NCBI GenBank assembly: GCA_032358255.1
Contig: JAULBX010000002.1
Span: forward strand, 248,001-312,000
From: Heterotrichella gracilis
Taxonomy: Eukaryota; Sar; Xanthophyceae; Tribonematales; Xanthonemataceae
Direction: 5' to 3'
Length of the DNA stretch: 64,000 nt
The notes under the pieces are model-generated. The model was not told the DNA's origin and did no database searches. It saw nothing but the letters and a program-made list of their open reading frames with translations. This document shows, piece by piece, positions 52,533 to 62,213 of the stretch. A program made the position numbers and the translations under genes. How positions within the stretch are numbered: the stretch's first letter is position 1; the number at the start of each line of letters is the position of its first letter.

Positions 52533-53111
52533 CTAGTGTGTTTCTTCTAATACATATTTTGGTTCAACAACAAAAGATCCTTTTTGATTAACTTCTTCAG
52601 CACCGTTGTTTTTCATGATCTCTTCAGCTTTTACAGCTTGATCATCGTTTAACTCTAAGTAAATTAAAAACTTATCGTCTGTAGTTCTTGGATCAGGATT
52701 TTTTGCTTTTGCACCCGGAATTAACCAGCAACGTAAGAAATACGTTAAGGCCATACCGTGAGCTGCGCAAAACACTGTACTTTCAAAAGTAATTGGAATG
52801 AAAGCAGGAATGTTCATGTAATAAGTAAAGTTTGGTTTACCACCAATATCATTAGGCCAATCAGAAACCATCATGTACCACATCATTAATGTAGCTAAAG
52901 ATGTTCCGGTAATACCATAAATAAAAGCGCAGATAGCTAAACGTGTTCTTGGAACACCAATAACTCCATCAATACCGTGAATAGGCATTGGAGAATACAC
53001 TTCTTTAATACGGATACCGGCTGCCCTTAATTTTCTACAGGCTTCCAGCAATGGCACTTCGTCTCCGAAGACACCATGAATTATATGTTTATTAGTTGCC
53101 ATATTTGCCAT
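52533..53111 (-). CDS. actD: ActD, ACIII membrane subunit (DUF3341)
   Basis: 192 residues of DUF3341, with two membrane helices (about 58-80 and 97-125). The N-terminal part has HGVFGDEVPLLEACRKLRAAGI and VYSPMPIHGIDGVIG, family marks. It is a structural subunit of ACIII. Spacing of 5 bp to actE and 21 bp to actC. Confidence 0.93.
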   Translation of the reverse strand: MANMATNKHIIHGVFGDEVPLLEACRKLRAAGIRIKEVYSPMPIHGIDGVIGVPRTRLAICAFIYGITGTSLATLMMWYMMVSDWPNDIGGKPNFTYYMNIPAFIPITFESTVFCAAHGMALTYFLRCWLIPGAKAKNPDPRTTDDKFLIYLELNDDQAVKAEEIMKNNGAEEVNQKGSFVVEPKYVLEETH

Positions 53112-53132
53112 ATTGTTTAGTTCAATTTTTTA

Positions 53133-54521
53133 TTAGTGGTGATTTTGATTTTTACTAGCTTCTTTTTGTGATTCCCCAGACGATTTTAAAATCGTTTTTA
53201 ATTCTGATTGGGCAATTACAGGGAAATATCTTGAGAATAATAAGAAGAACATACCAAACATACCGATAGTTCCAACAAAAATTCCAATATCAATAAATGA
53301 AGGCGTGTAAGTATTCCATGTAGATGGCAAATACGTACGGCATAACGTTGGAACGATAATTACAAAACGCTCAAACCACATACCAATATTTACAACGATA
53401 GAAATAATAAATGTAGCAATGATAGAAGTACGTACTTTTTTGAACCAGAATACTTGCGGTGATAATACGTTACAACCCATCATACACCAGTAGCTCCAAG
53501 CTAATGGACCAGTAGCACGATTTAAGAAAGCGTATTGTTCCCATTCTACACCAGAATACCATGCAACAAATAATTCAGTTAAATAAGCAACACCTACAAT
53601 TGAACCTGTAACAATAATTACAATGTTCATGTACTCGATGTGTTTAATTGTAACGTAAGCTTCTAATTTGTAAATTTTACGGATAACTAATAATAAAGTT
53701 AATACCATTGCGAAACCTGAGAATACCGCACCTGATACGAAGTATGGAGGGAAGATGGTCGTATGCCATCCTGGAACGATAGAAGTAGCAAAGTCCATTG
53801 ATACAATTGAGTGAACGGAGAATACAAGTGGTGTAGATAAACCTGCAAGTACTAAAGAAACTTCTTCGAAACGGCTCCAGTGACGAGCGCTTCCACCCCA
53901 ACCGAATGATAATAAACCGTACATTTTCTTTTGCCAAGGTTTGATAACGCGATCGCGGATCATACCAAAATCAGGAATTAAACCAATGTACCAGAAAACA
54001 AGAGATACAGTAAAGTAAGTTGATACTGCAAACACGTCCCATAATAATGGTGAGTTAAAGTTAGGCCACAAAGAACCAAATTGATTTGGTAATGGGAATA
54101 ACATATAATCTAACCATGGACGACCAGTGTGTAGCATTACGAAAATAGCCGCGCACATTACTGCGAAGATCGTCATCGCTTCTGCAGAACGGTTAATAGC
54201 CATGCGCCATTTCTGACGGAACAATAATAACACCGCCGAGATAAGAGTTCCCGCGTGACCAATACCGATCCACCATACAAAGTTTGTAATATCCCAGGCC
54301 CAATCAACACCGTTGTTAGATCCCCAGGCGCCAATACCCACACCAATAGTGTAAGCTAAACAACCTATGCCCCATAAAAAAGATAAAACGCAAAGTGTGG
54401 TTAACGTGTACCAGCCTTTTGCCGCTTTGCCTTCAATTGGCGCTATAATATCATCAGTAATCTGGCGGTAACTTTTATCGCCAAGTATTAATGGTATCCT
54501 TATTTCTGATTCTGCGTGCAT
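53133..54521 (-). CDS. actC: ActC, ACIII quinone-binding NrfD/PsrC-like subunit
   Basis: 462 residues with about ten membrane helices. NrfD-type features include VWWIGIGHAGTLISAVLLLFRQ and DFATSIVPGWHTTIFPPYFVSGAVFSG (cited in part). It is the menaquinol oxidation site of alternative complex III. A His-rich tail (NQNHH) ends the protein. It sits between actB and actD, as in other Bacteroidota. Confidence 0.95.
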   Translation of the reverse strand: MHAESEIRIPLILGDKSYRQITDDIIAPIEGKAAKGWYTLTTLCVLSFLWGIGCLAYTIGVGIGAWGSNNGVDWAWDITNFVWWIGIGHAGTLISAVLLLFRQKWRMAINRSAEAMTIFAVMCAAIFVMLHTGRPWLDYMLFPLPNQFGSLWPNFNSPLLWDVFAVSTYFTVSLVFWYIGLIPDFGMIRDRVIKPWQKKMYGLLSFGWGGSARHWSRFEEVSLVLAGLSTPLVFSVHSIVSMDFATSIVPGWHTTIFPPYFVSGAVFSGFAMVLTLLLVIRKIYKLEAYVTIKHIEYMNIVIIVTGSIVGVAYLTELFVAWYSGVEWEQYAFLNRATGPLAWSYWCMMGCNVLSPQVFWFKKVRTSIIATFIISIVVNIGMWFERFVIIVPTLCRTYLPSTWNTYTPSFIDIGIFVGTIGMFGMFFLLFSRYFPVIAQSELKTILKSSGESQKEASKNQNHH

Positions 54522-54550
54522 ACTATATTTTTAATTTTTTATACTAACTA

Positions 54551-57500
54551 TTATGAATGTTTTTCTTCGCTATGAGCTTCTTTTTTGTCTTCATGTTTTC
54601 CAACAGCTTTGTGTTCTTCACGAAGAATTTTCTCATCCTGGTTTCTAACTTTAAGTAAGTAAGAAACGGTAGGTTTAACACCAACTTCTTCTAACAATAA
54701 ATAATTACGCTCGTTTGTTCTCCATGTAGATACTTCTGATTTATCATCATTAAGATCTCCAAACATAATTGCATTTGTAGGACAAGCTTGTTGACAAGCA
54801 GTTTTAATTAAACCATCAGGTAAAGAAGTACCGGCTTTTTTTGCTTCTAATTTACCTGCTTGTGTACGTTGTTGGCACATTGAGCATTTCTCCATTACAC
54901 CACGAGAACGAACTACAACGTCAGGGTTTAACACCATACGTCCTAATTCTTGTTGTGCAGGATTTACATCTGCAAACCACTCGTTAGTATTATAATTGAA
55001 CCAGTTAAAACGACGAACTTTGAAAGGACAGTTGTTAGCGCAGTAACGTGTACCAATACAACGGTTATAGGTCATCATATTTAAACCTTCAGAACTGTGA
55101 CTGGTAGCTAATACCGGACAAACAGTTTCGCAAGGTGCGTGATTACAATGTTGACACATCATTGGTTGGAAAGTAACCTTCGGATTCATTGAAGGGTTTT
55201 CCATTTCAAGATATGTTTGTTTTGATCCTAAATGTTCCTCTTTACCTTTTTCAAGGTTCATATCAGAACTGTAGTAACGATCGATACGTAACCAGAACAT
55301 ATCACGTGTTTTGGCAATTTCTTCTTTACCAACAACAGCAACGTTATTTTCTGATGTACAGGCAACAACACAAGCTGCACAACCTATACAGGTATTCATA
55401 TCAATTGTTAAGCCCCATTTGTGGCCCATACGCGGATATGCATTCCAAAGATCAATATCGTTCACATGTTTTTTACCATCATGAACGGTTAATTTTGTTT
55501 CAGGATTCCAAGCTTCTTTATCTAAATTTTTAAACTCATTTAAAGAAACTTCGCGCAATAAAAATTCTTCACGACCCATAATGGTGTGTTGAATTTGTGT
55601 AGCGGCAAATTTATGTTCGTTAGTAGTTTTTGTAATTGTAACGTTTGCAGCAATTGGCTGAATTGTGTCGTTAACGTAGCTTAATACTTGGAAAGCATTA
55701 ACACCTTTACCGTGCGCAACTTTCATGCTCTCTGCATTACGACCGTAACCTAAAGCTAAACCAATTGTGCCTTGTGCCTGGCCCGGTTGAGGGAAAACAG
55801 GAACAGTTAATTTTACACCATTAACCGTTATGTCAACAATAGAACCAATAATATCCTGACGTAACATTTCATTTAATCCCATTGCTTTAACATCAATCGG
55901 ACTCATTGTAATGTAATTATCCCAGGTAACTTTTGAGATAGGATCAGGTAACTCCATTAACCATGGGTTATTTGATTGGTTACCATTTCCTAAACTAATT
56001 TTTTCGTAAACAACAAGATCAAAAGCACCACCTTTAATAGCTGTTGCCATTGTAGCTGCTTTATTATAATCTGGTGTTGGAAGAGTTTCCGTAACAACTG
56101 CAGGTTTAATTTCAGGCTTAGCATGCGAAACAACTTTTGTTGAATCAACTGCTGTTTCACCATTTTCACTCATTGCTGTTGCAACTCCCGCAAAAATTGG
56201 TTTTCCTGTTGAATCTTTTGCCATAGGCAATACAGGAGCATCTTTGTACACTGCTACTTTAGTAACACCGTCATGTAAAGCATGCGCCCAGAAACTTGCG
56301 AAATCTAAATATTTACCTTGGTTAACAAAAACATGATTGTTCCAGTAACCTTGTAAGTATGCTAAGTAATCACTCTTAATACCAGACCATTTTAAAATAC
56401 TATTTTGAAATTGACGGGTACCTTCGTGACGAGGACTTGCAAAAATTGGATTGATAGTTGGTTGTTGTAATGAGTAGTGACCGCGTTTTGGATTTGCATC
56501 ACCCCACGACTCTAAATAATGATGATCAGGACAAACAACATCTGAAACTTGTGCAGTTTCATCTAACACTTGTGCGAAAGAAACTTTTGTTGTCACCTTT
56601 TTATATGCATCAGCAAATTTAAAAGAAGCTGGAGCAGTATAAACTGGATTACAATTGTAGGTCATTAAAACACTTACTTTACCTGCAGCCATATCAGCTA
56701 CTAAGTCAGCAAATTCTTTATCATTACCTTGTTTTAAATTATAGTGCATTTCAACATCTACAGATTTACCGTAGTTGTCAAGCATTTTATTTATTCCATT
56801 TACTAATGTTTGAATTCCTTCATCATTAACTCCTGAAACAACTAATGAATTTCCTTTATTTTTTAATAGATCTGCTGCTGCTTTCTTAACAGCTGCCGCA
56901 GCTAATGGATTAGAGATCTTCTCATCACCATTTGCTTTTGCATTTCCTGTTGCACTTGCAACTTCATTAAATAAAGCAACTGTTACACGACCAAGCTCAG
57001 AAGCTTTTACAGTAAAACGGTCATCAGCATTTGCACCTGTTAAAGATAAGTTCGACTCGAAATGATAATGTTTGCTCATTTCAGGTTTATCTTTAGAAAC
57101 ACGACGGTTAACCGCGTATTGTCTTGCAAATTCAGTTGGGTTTAACCAGTTTCCTAAAAAGTCGCAGGCAATACCAACAATAGTTTGTGCTTTGCTAAAA
57201 TCGTAAGATGAAACAACTGATTTACCGAAAACATTTTTATTTGCTAAAGTTAAAGCGTTGTATGAAATAGCGTCGTAAGTAACGTGTTGTGTGTTTGGAT
57301 ATTTTGCAATAAATTCTGCAATAACCGCTTTTGTAGAAGGGCTAATAATTGTTGAAGTTAAGATACGAATTGCTCCGCCACTTAAAGCTGCAGCAACTGC
57401 ATCATCAGCCGTTTTCCATGAAGCATCTTTTCCTTTTACAATTGGACCACGTAAACGTGCGCCATCGTATAAACCCAGAACAGAAGCCTGAACACGAGCA

Positions 57501-57898
57501 GATGTTCCGCCATGCGTGATCTTTGAAAGATCGTTACCTTCAATTTTAATTGGACGGCCTTCGCGCGTCTTTACTAAGATCGAAGAATAATCATGCCCAT
57601 CATAAAAAGTAGAGGCGTAAAAATTAGCAACACCTGGTGTAACTTCCTCTGGTTTTACAACGTAAGGAATAGATTTATTAACGGGGGTTTCACAAGCAGC
57701 AAGTGCAACAGCAGCTGTTGAAAATCCCATCACCTTTAAAAAATCACGGCGCGATGTGCCTTCTTTTTCAGCTTCATCACTTCCCAAAAACTCATCCATA
57801 GGAAGAGGAGTAGCAAACTCATTTTTTTGTTGCTCTTGAAACTCCGGACTATTGTGTAGTTCAGGTAGGCCTTTCCAGTATTTTTTTGACATAGACAT
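54551..57898 (-). CDS. actB: ActB, ACIII iron-sulfur subunit (TAT-variant)
   Basis: 1115 residues. The N-terminal part contains a twin-arginine-like motif, SRRDFLKVMGFSTAAVALAACE (about 47-70), used without classical export in this family. The first 800 residues are a molybdopterin-oxidoreductase-like fold that in ACIII has no cofactor. The C-terminal third binds Fe-S clusters: CIGCAACVVACTSENN, CQHCNHAPCETVCP, CIGTRYCANNCPF, and CSMCQQR with CQQACPTNAI. It carries electrons from ActC to the hemes. The acidic/His-rich tail (KHEDKKEAHSEEKHS) is disordered. Confidence 0.96.
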   Translation of the reverse strand: MSMSKKYWKGLPELHNSPEFQEQQKNEFATPLPMDEFLGSDEAEKEGTSRRDFLKVMGFSTAAVALAACETPVNKSIPYVVKPEEVTPGVANFYASTFYDGHDYSSILVKTREGRPIKIEGNDLSKITHGGTSARVQASVLGLYDGARLRGPIVKGKDASWKTADDAVAAALSGGAIRILTSTIISPSTKAVIAEFIAKYPNTQHVTYDAISYNALTLANKNVFGKSVVSSYDFSKAQTIVGIACDFLGNWLNPTEFARQYAVNRRVSKDKPEMSKHYHFESNLSLTGANADDRFTVKASELGRVTVALFNEVASATGNAKANGDEKISNPLAAAAVKKAAADLLKNKGNSLVVSGVNDEGIQTLVNGINKMLDNYGKSVDVEMHYNLKQGNDKEFADLVADMAAGKVSVLMTYNCNPVYTAPASFKFADAYKKVTTKVSFAQVLDETAQVSDVVCPDHHYLESWGDANPKRGHYSLQQPTINPIFASPRHEGTRQFQNSILKWSGIKSDYLAYLQGYWNNHVFVNQGKYLDFASFWAHALHDGVTKVAVYKDAPVLPMAKDSTGKPIFAGVATAMSENGETAVDSTKVVSHAKPEIKPAVVTETLPTPDYNKAATMATAIKGGAFDLVVYEKISLGNGNQSNNPWLMELPDPISKVTWDNYITMSPIDVKAMGLNEMLRQDIIGSIVDITVNGVKLTVPVFPQPGQAQGTIGLALGYGRNAESMKVAHGKGVNAFQVLSYVNDTIQPIAANVTITKTTNEHKFAATQIQHTIMGREEFLLREVSLNEFKNLDKEAWNPETKLTVHDGKKHVNDIDLWNAYPRMGHKWGLTIDMNTCIGCAACVVACTSENNVAVVGKEEIAKTRDMFWLRIDRYYSSDMNLEKGKEEHLGSKQTYLEMENPSMNPKVTFQPMMCQHCNHAPCETVCPVLATSHSSEGLNMMTYNRCIGTRYCANNCPFKVRRFNWFNYNTNEWFADVNPAQQELGRMVLNPDVVVRSRGVMEKCSMCQQRTQAGKLEAKKAGTSLPDGLIKTACQQACPTNAIMFGDLNDDKSEVSTWRTNERNYLLLEEVGVKPTVSYLLKVRNQDEKILREEHKAVGKHEDKKEAHSEEKHS

Positions 57899-57929
57899 TA
57901 GTTATATAAATTCTTACTGTAACTTATTA

Positions 57930-59216
57930 TTAATAGTGACATTTTGCACACTCTAAACCACCGATCTTATCAACGGTAAATTTAACGTCGTACTGACCAG
58001 CGTATTTTTCTTTTAAAGCTTTGTGTAAACGATCGTAGTAGGCATTTCCGGCCATAGCAACTTCAGTTTTGCGATGACATTCAATACACCATTTCATTGT
58101 TAAAGGAGATTTTTGTTCAGCAACTGTCATGTTCTTAACATCACCGTGGCAAGTAGCGCACTCTACTTTACCAACTACTACGTGTTGTGAATGGTTAAAA
58201 TAAACGTGATCAGGTAAGTTGTGAACTTTGATCCATTTTAATGGATTTTGTTTGCTGTTATCGTAAGTTCCGGCTTTAGCATCAAAACCAGCGGCAGCAT
58301 AGATCTTAGCAATTTCTTTGTCTTTGTATACTGGTCCAGTTTGAATGCCTTTGTGGCAATTCATGCAAATATTTACTGTCGGAATTCCAGCGTGACGAGA
58401 TTTTTCAACCGTGCTGTGGCAATATTGACAAGCGATCTCGTTATCCCCGGCGTGTAATTTGTGAGAGAATTTAATTGGTTGCTCAGGCTTGTATCCTTTT
58501 TGAGTTCTGTAGTCGTAGTAAACACCAATGTTGTAACAAGCATCCCAACAGCTTTTCATTCCGCCAAAAAGAATAATGATGCTGAATACACCAACCAAAC
58601 GTTTGTGACCAGATATCCAGTTTTTAACCTCTTGTCCAAAGGTCATTTCAGGGTTTTCAGGTTTTCCTTCCGAACGGTTACTTGAATTTTGCAATGAAGC
58701 TCTAACACTACGTAGAGAGCCAATTAAAATGATTAAAATAACGATAAAACCTAAAGTCAAATAAAGTGGCTCAATGCCGCCATTACCTTCTGAAGTCGCA
58801 ACTTCGTCTTTTGGTCCTTTATCTCCACCACCACCTACTGGTCCTGGAGGAGGTCCTTTAATGAAAGCTACGATAGATGCAACTTGCTTTTCATCTAACT
58901 GCCCTTCAAATACTGTCATTGCCGCCTTACCGTTTTCGCCGTAAATTTTATTTGCATAAGCGTCTCCGCTTTTGATCATCTTCTCAGAGTTCAGGATCCA
59001 CTTTGTGATCCAGTCGCCCTTTGGCACACGGTCAAACACGCCCTTAAGGCCGGGACCAGTGAGTTTTTGGTCGTCGTGCGATTTGTGACAAACAGCGCAA
59101 TTTTGTTTAAATAATTTTTCTCCGTCTTGGGCGTAGATCTTTGAAGAGAGGGCAAAAACCGTGAAAACTACTGCTAGCAAGGTTTTTACTGAAGCTTGAG
59201 ATATGTTGTTTTTCAT
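57930..59216 (-). CDS. actA: ActA, ACIII multiheme cytochrome c (fused with a monoheme domain)
   Basis: 428 residues from ATG at 59216, which starts a signal peptide (MKNNISQASVKTLLA...KIYAQ); the longer in-frame start at 59285 places 23 odd residues before it. A first cytochrome c domain holds CAVCH (40-44). A linker of Pro and Gly (GPPPGPVGGGGDKGPKDE, about 118-135) and a membrane helix near 155-175 follow. The C-terminal pentaheme part has CQYCH (264), CMNCH (282), CATCH (350), CIECH (377) and CAKCH (422). Six heme sites in all. It is the first gene of the operon. Confidence 0.93.
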   Translation of the reverse strand: MKNNISQASVKTLLAVVFTVFALSSKIYAQDGEKLFKQNCAVCHKSHDDQKLTGPGLKGVFDRVPKGDWITKWILNSEKMIKSGDAYANKIYGENGKAAMTVFEGQLDEKQVASIVAFIKGPPPGPVGGGGDKGPKDEVATSEGNGGIEPLYLTLGFIVILIILIGSLRSVRASLQNSSNRSEGKPENPEMTFGQEVKNWISGHKRLVGVFSIIILFGGMKSCWDACYNIGVYYDYRTQKGYKPEQPIKFSHKLHAGDNEIACQYCHSTVEKSRHAGIPTVNICMNCHKGIQTGPVYKDKEIAKIYAAAGFDAKAGTYDNSKQNPLKWIKVHNLPDHVYFNHSQHVVVGKVECATCHGDVKNMTVAEQKSPLTMKWCIECHRKTEVAMAGNAYYDRLHKALKEKYAGQYDVKFTVDKIGGLECAKCHY

Positions 59217-59282
59217 ATAAAAATGAGAAATTTTAATCTTTTTTTGTTGTTGCAATGACAAATTAATGACACTAAACGATGG

Positions 59283-59290
59283 CAAAATTA
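59283..59290 (-). promoter_or_regulatory. candidate -7 element of the act-cox operon
   Basis: On the minus strand this reads TAATTTTG, an exact fit to TAnnTTTG, about 67 bases before the chosen actA start. I cannot find a convincing TTTG -33 box at the usual distance, so the call is weak. Confidence 0.25.
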
Positions 59291-59490
59291 ACAGAAGATT
59301 GAGAACTAACGCGGGAATTTTTAATTATTTTTAACGAAAAACGTAATTTATAATCATTCTAAATAACAAGATTTTGAATGCCTTATTGATAGGTAAAAAA
59401 TGGTTCTTTGTCGAGCGACAACATTCCAAAAACTAAATAATTTAGGAAAAGCATTAAGAACAAAATTAAAACCCTGAAGTTAAAGAAGAT
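59291..59490. other. upstream intergenic region of the act-cox operon
   Basis: About 200 bp of AT-rich DNA between the actA promoter region and the stop of the next minus-strand gene. No open frame, hairpin terminator or repeat is evident. Confidence 0.4.
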
Positions 59491-62148
59491 TTATTTTACA
59501 ACAAATCGTTTTACACCCAATTTTTCGTTGGAAAAAATCCTTAAATAATATGCGCCTGGCGCTAAATTCAAATTCAACTCAAGTTTGGTTTCGTTGGCGT
59601 TTTGAGAATAAACCATTTTGCCCATAACATCTAAAACTTCGATCGTTTTATGGCCGGAAATTGACTGACAATCCAAACTAAATTTTCCATCATTTACGCT
59701 TGGAAAAAGCTCAAAAGCGAGTGAGGTCTTCTCGGCCTTATTTGCGTTTGTTATCACCGAATAACTGGTTTCCCAAATGCCTCGGCCAAAAGTAGAAACA
59801 TACACTTTGTTTAATGGCACATTAAATTCAATATCGCTTACAATTACGTTTGGTAACCCAAAGCTATTGCTTACCCAGCTTGTGTTTCCAAAGGTTAACA
59901 CATAAACGCCAATGTCGGTTGCAACAATCAAATTATTTGTGCCTGGAATTTGTTTGATACAATTTACAGGTATGTTTGGTAAATTATAAGAAATATTTTG
60001 CCAGGTTGCTCCGCCGTTTGTAGTTGTAAAAACCTTTCTGCCCGCACTAAATCCAGCCATAGAAACATATGCGATATTTGGATTTGTTTCGTTCACTTCA
60101 ATGCCGGTGTAATACAAACTATCGGGTAAATTATTAGTGATATTTGTAAAACTAATGCCGCCATTTGTGGTTTTAAAAACCATACCGGGCATTCCAAATT
60201 CATAACGCACCCTTCTGGCAGCGTACACTACCAGGCTGTTTGAAGCCGATACACCCAAAGCGCTTATTTCTGTATTTGTATTTGAAGTTGTGTTTGTAAA
60301 AATAGTTGCCAACGTATTCCAGTTATTTCCACCATCGGTTGATTGCACTACATTTTCGTTTCCAATATAAATTACTTGTGGATTGGTTGGGTCTCCAGCT
60401 ATTGGTGTTACCCATTCTGCCGCTTCACCATTTGGATTTGTGTTTGGATAATTACTCGAAAAGCCGTCGTTATTACTGGTATAAAAACCTCCGTATTGGC
60501 TCGATCCTACAACATCACTGCTGCTTGTTGGATCAATATAATTATCCATACCATCACCACCAAAAATGGTTGACCAGGTTCCGGCTTTATAATAAAAAGT
60601 AGCGTTATCTTGCGCGCCTGCTACTAATCTGCCACCTGCATTTTTAGAACTTGCTAATCTGTAAAACGATGAGACCTGCATACCTGTATTTAATTTTGTC
60701 CAGTTGGTTGGCCAGGCACTTGTTGCCCAAGTACTAATTGTAATTGTAGGCGTTCTGTAAGCCCCTCCATCACTACAAACAAAGTACTGATTGGTGCCCG
60801 GCTGTCTGTCTATAGAATGAATATCGCCATGCAACGTTGGACCGTAATTAGTTGTCCAATGCGAGATTGGGTCAAAATTTAAAGCGCCATCAACAGAGCC
60901 CCACATATTTACACCACCAACATATACGGTTGTTTTTATTGTTGGATGAACCAATAATCCAAGGTCATAATTTCCTTGTCCACCAGAACCATTGCCCTGC
61001 CCTGCCTCAAGTATATTTAAATTAGGTGGAATAAATGTCCAATTAACTCCGGCGTTTGTACTTTTATAAAAACCATACAAACCACTACTATTGTCAACCG
61101 CCAAGGCGTAAATATAATTTGGATCAGATGGTGCAATAGCTAACTTAACCCGTTGAATACTTCCTGTTAAAGGCATTCCGGTGTTCAACATATTCCAGGT
61201 ATTTCCAAAATCAGTTGATTTGTAAACGCCCGCATTTCCAAGATTTGAATTCAAAACCCAACCGGTTGCGCCATACAAAATATTTGGATTTGCGGGATCA
61301 CGTTGCAAATCCCAAAAAAGTGAATCTAACTTTTTTACCCAACTGGTGCCACCATTCGTAGATTTGTACATACCGCTGGCACCGCAAGCTACAAGGTCAT
61401 TACCATTTGCCGGATTTACAATTACTTTTCTTATTAATGAAGCATCCCCATCCGTTAGCTGAAACGTTAAACCTGTTGGCGCCCAAGTAAGACCGCCATC
61501 TGTTGTTTTATAAACGCCCATGCCATAATGCGTTTGTCTTTTTCTTCCATTTAAAAATAAACTCACGCCAATGTATTCAAAATCACAAACAGAAATGTAC
61601 ATCGTGTTTGGATTTGATGGATCAATGCTAATATCACTAATTCTCGTGATCGGCAAATTATCGGTCAATGGTGTCCAGCTTGCACCGTTATTGGTAGTTT
61701 TCCAAACACCACCCTGTGCAACACCAACAAAATATGTATTAGAATTTGTTGGGTGGAAGGCAATACAATTAATTCTCCCAATACCATTTTCCATGTAACC
61801 GGTTAAATTATTTGGAAGAACATTTGGCCCAGTTGGCGCCCAAACAGAAGCAGCGCTGGATGCCTCCATTTGTTGTTTTGATTCCGCCATTTCAATTGCC
61901 GCGTCAATATATTCTTTAAAACCAGAAGGTTCGCCTTCGGTATTGGTGTGAAATTGCGTTTCATATTCCCATCTCTTAAAACTTTTCCAGTGTTTTTTTT
62001 GAGAGAGATCATTGCTTTTTCTATAAGCATCAAATTGCTTTTGAACTTCTTTAAAAGTTAAAGCGCGCCCGGTTGTGTTTTTAGCAAAACTTTGTCCTGA
62101 TACAAAAAAGGAAATTGAAATAAATAATAAGGATATAAAAAATTTCAT
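59491..62148 (-). CDS. T9SS type A secreted protein with Asp-box/BNR-type propeller repeats
   Basis: 885 residues with a signal peptide (MKFFISLLFISISFFVSGQ). Many Asp-box-type turns occur through the body (TTNNGASWTPLT, TTDGGLTWAPTG, STNGGTSWVKK, STDGGNNWNTL, TTNGGATWQNIS), typical of sortilin/VPS10-like ten-bladed propellers and some xyloglucanases. The C-terminal ELFPSVNDGKFSLDCQ and APGAYYLRIFSNEKLGVKRFVVK (cited in part) is a T9SS type A domain. No glycosidase catalytic pair could be identified with confidence, so binding or hydrolysis of a surface polymer stays open. It is 65 bp from the divergent unknown gene. Confidence 0.87.
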   Translation of the reverse strand: MKFFISLLFISISFFVSGQSFAKNTTGRALTFKEVQKQFDAYRKSNDLSQKKHWKSFKRWEYETQFHTNTEGEPSGFKEYIDAAIEMAESKQQMEASSAASVWAPTGPNVLPNNLTGYMENGIGRINCIAFHPTNSNTYFVGVAQGGVWKTTNNGASWTPLTDNLPITRISDISIDPSNPNTMYISVCDFEYIGVSLFLNGRKRQTHYGMGVYKTTDGGLTWAPTGLTFQLTDGDASLIRKVIVNPANGNDLVACGASGMYKSTNGGTSWVKKLDSLFWDLQRDPANPNILYGATGWVLNSNLGNAGVYKSTDFGNTWNMLNTGMPLTGSIQRVKLAIAPSDPNYIYALAVDNSSGLYGFYKSTNAGVNWTFIPPNLNILEAGQGNGSGGQGNYDLGLLVHPTIKTTVYVGGVNMWGSVDGALNFDPISHWTTNYGPTLHGDIHSIDRQPGTNQYFVCSDGGAYRTPTITISTWATSAWPTNWTKLNTGMQVSSFYRLASSKNAGGRLVAGAQDNATFYYKAGTWSTIFGGDGMDNYIDPTSSSDVVGSSQYGGFYTSNNDGFSSNYPNTNPNGEAAEWVTPIAGDPTNPQVIYIGNENVVQSTDGGNNWNTLATIFTNTTSNTNTEISALGVSASNSLVVYAARRVRYEFGMPGMVFKTTNGGISFTNITNNLPDSLYYTGIEVNETNPNIAYVSMAGFSAGRKVFTTTNGGATWQNISYNLPNIPVNCIKQIPGTNNLIVATDIGVYVLTFGNTSWVSNSFGLPNVIVSDIEFNVPLNKVYVSTFGRGIWETSYSVITNANKAEKTSLAFELFPSVNDGKFSLDCQSISGHKTIEVLDVMGKMVYSQNANETKLELNLNLAPGAYYLRIFSNEKLGVKRFVVK

Positions 62149-62213
62149 TTGTTTTAAATTTAATTAAAGATACAAAAAAATATGTTTAATTTGTTATCAG
62201 AAAATTTGTTCCA

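Noticed and set aside
54551-57898. ActB considered as a stand-alone molybdenum oxidoreductase such as formate dehydrogenase
   Set aside because: Its neighbours are actA, C, D, E, F and the cox genes, and the arrangement and C-terminal ferredoxin-like part match ACIII ActB, whose molybdopterin fold is empty.
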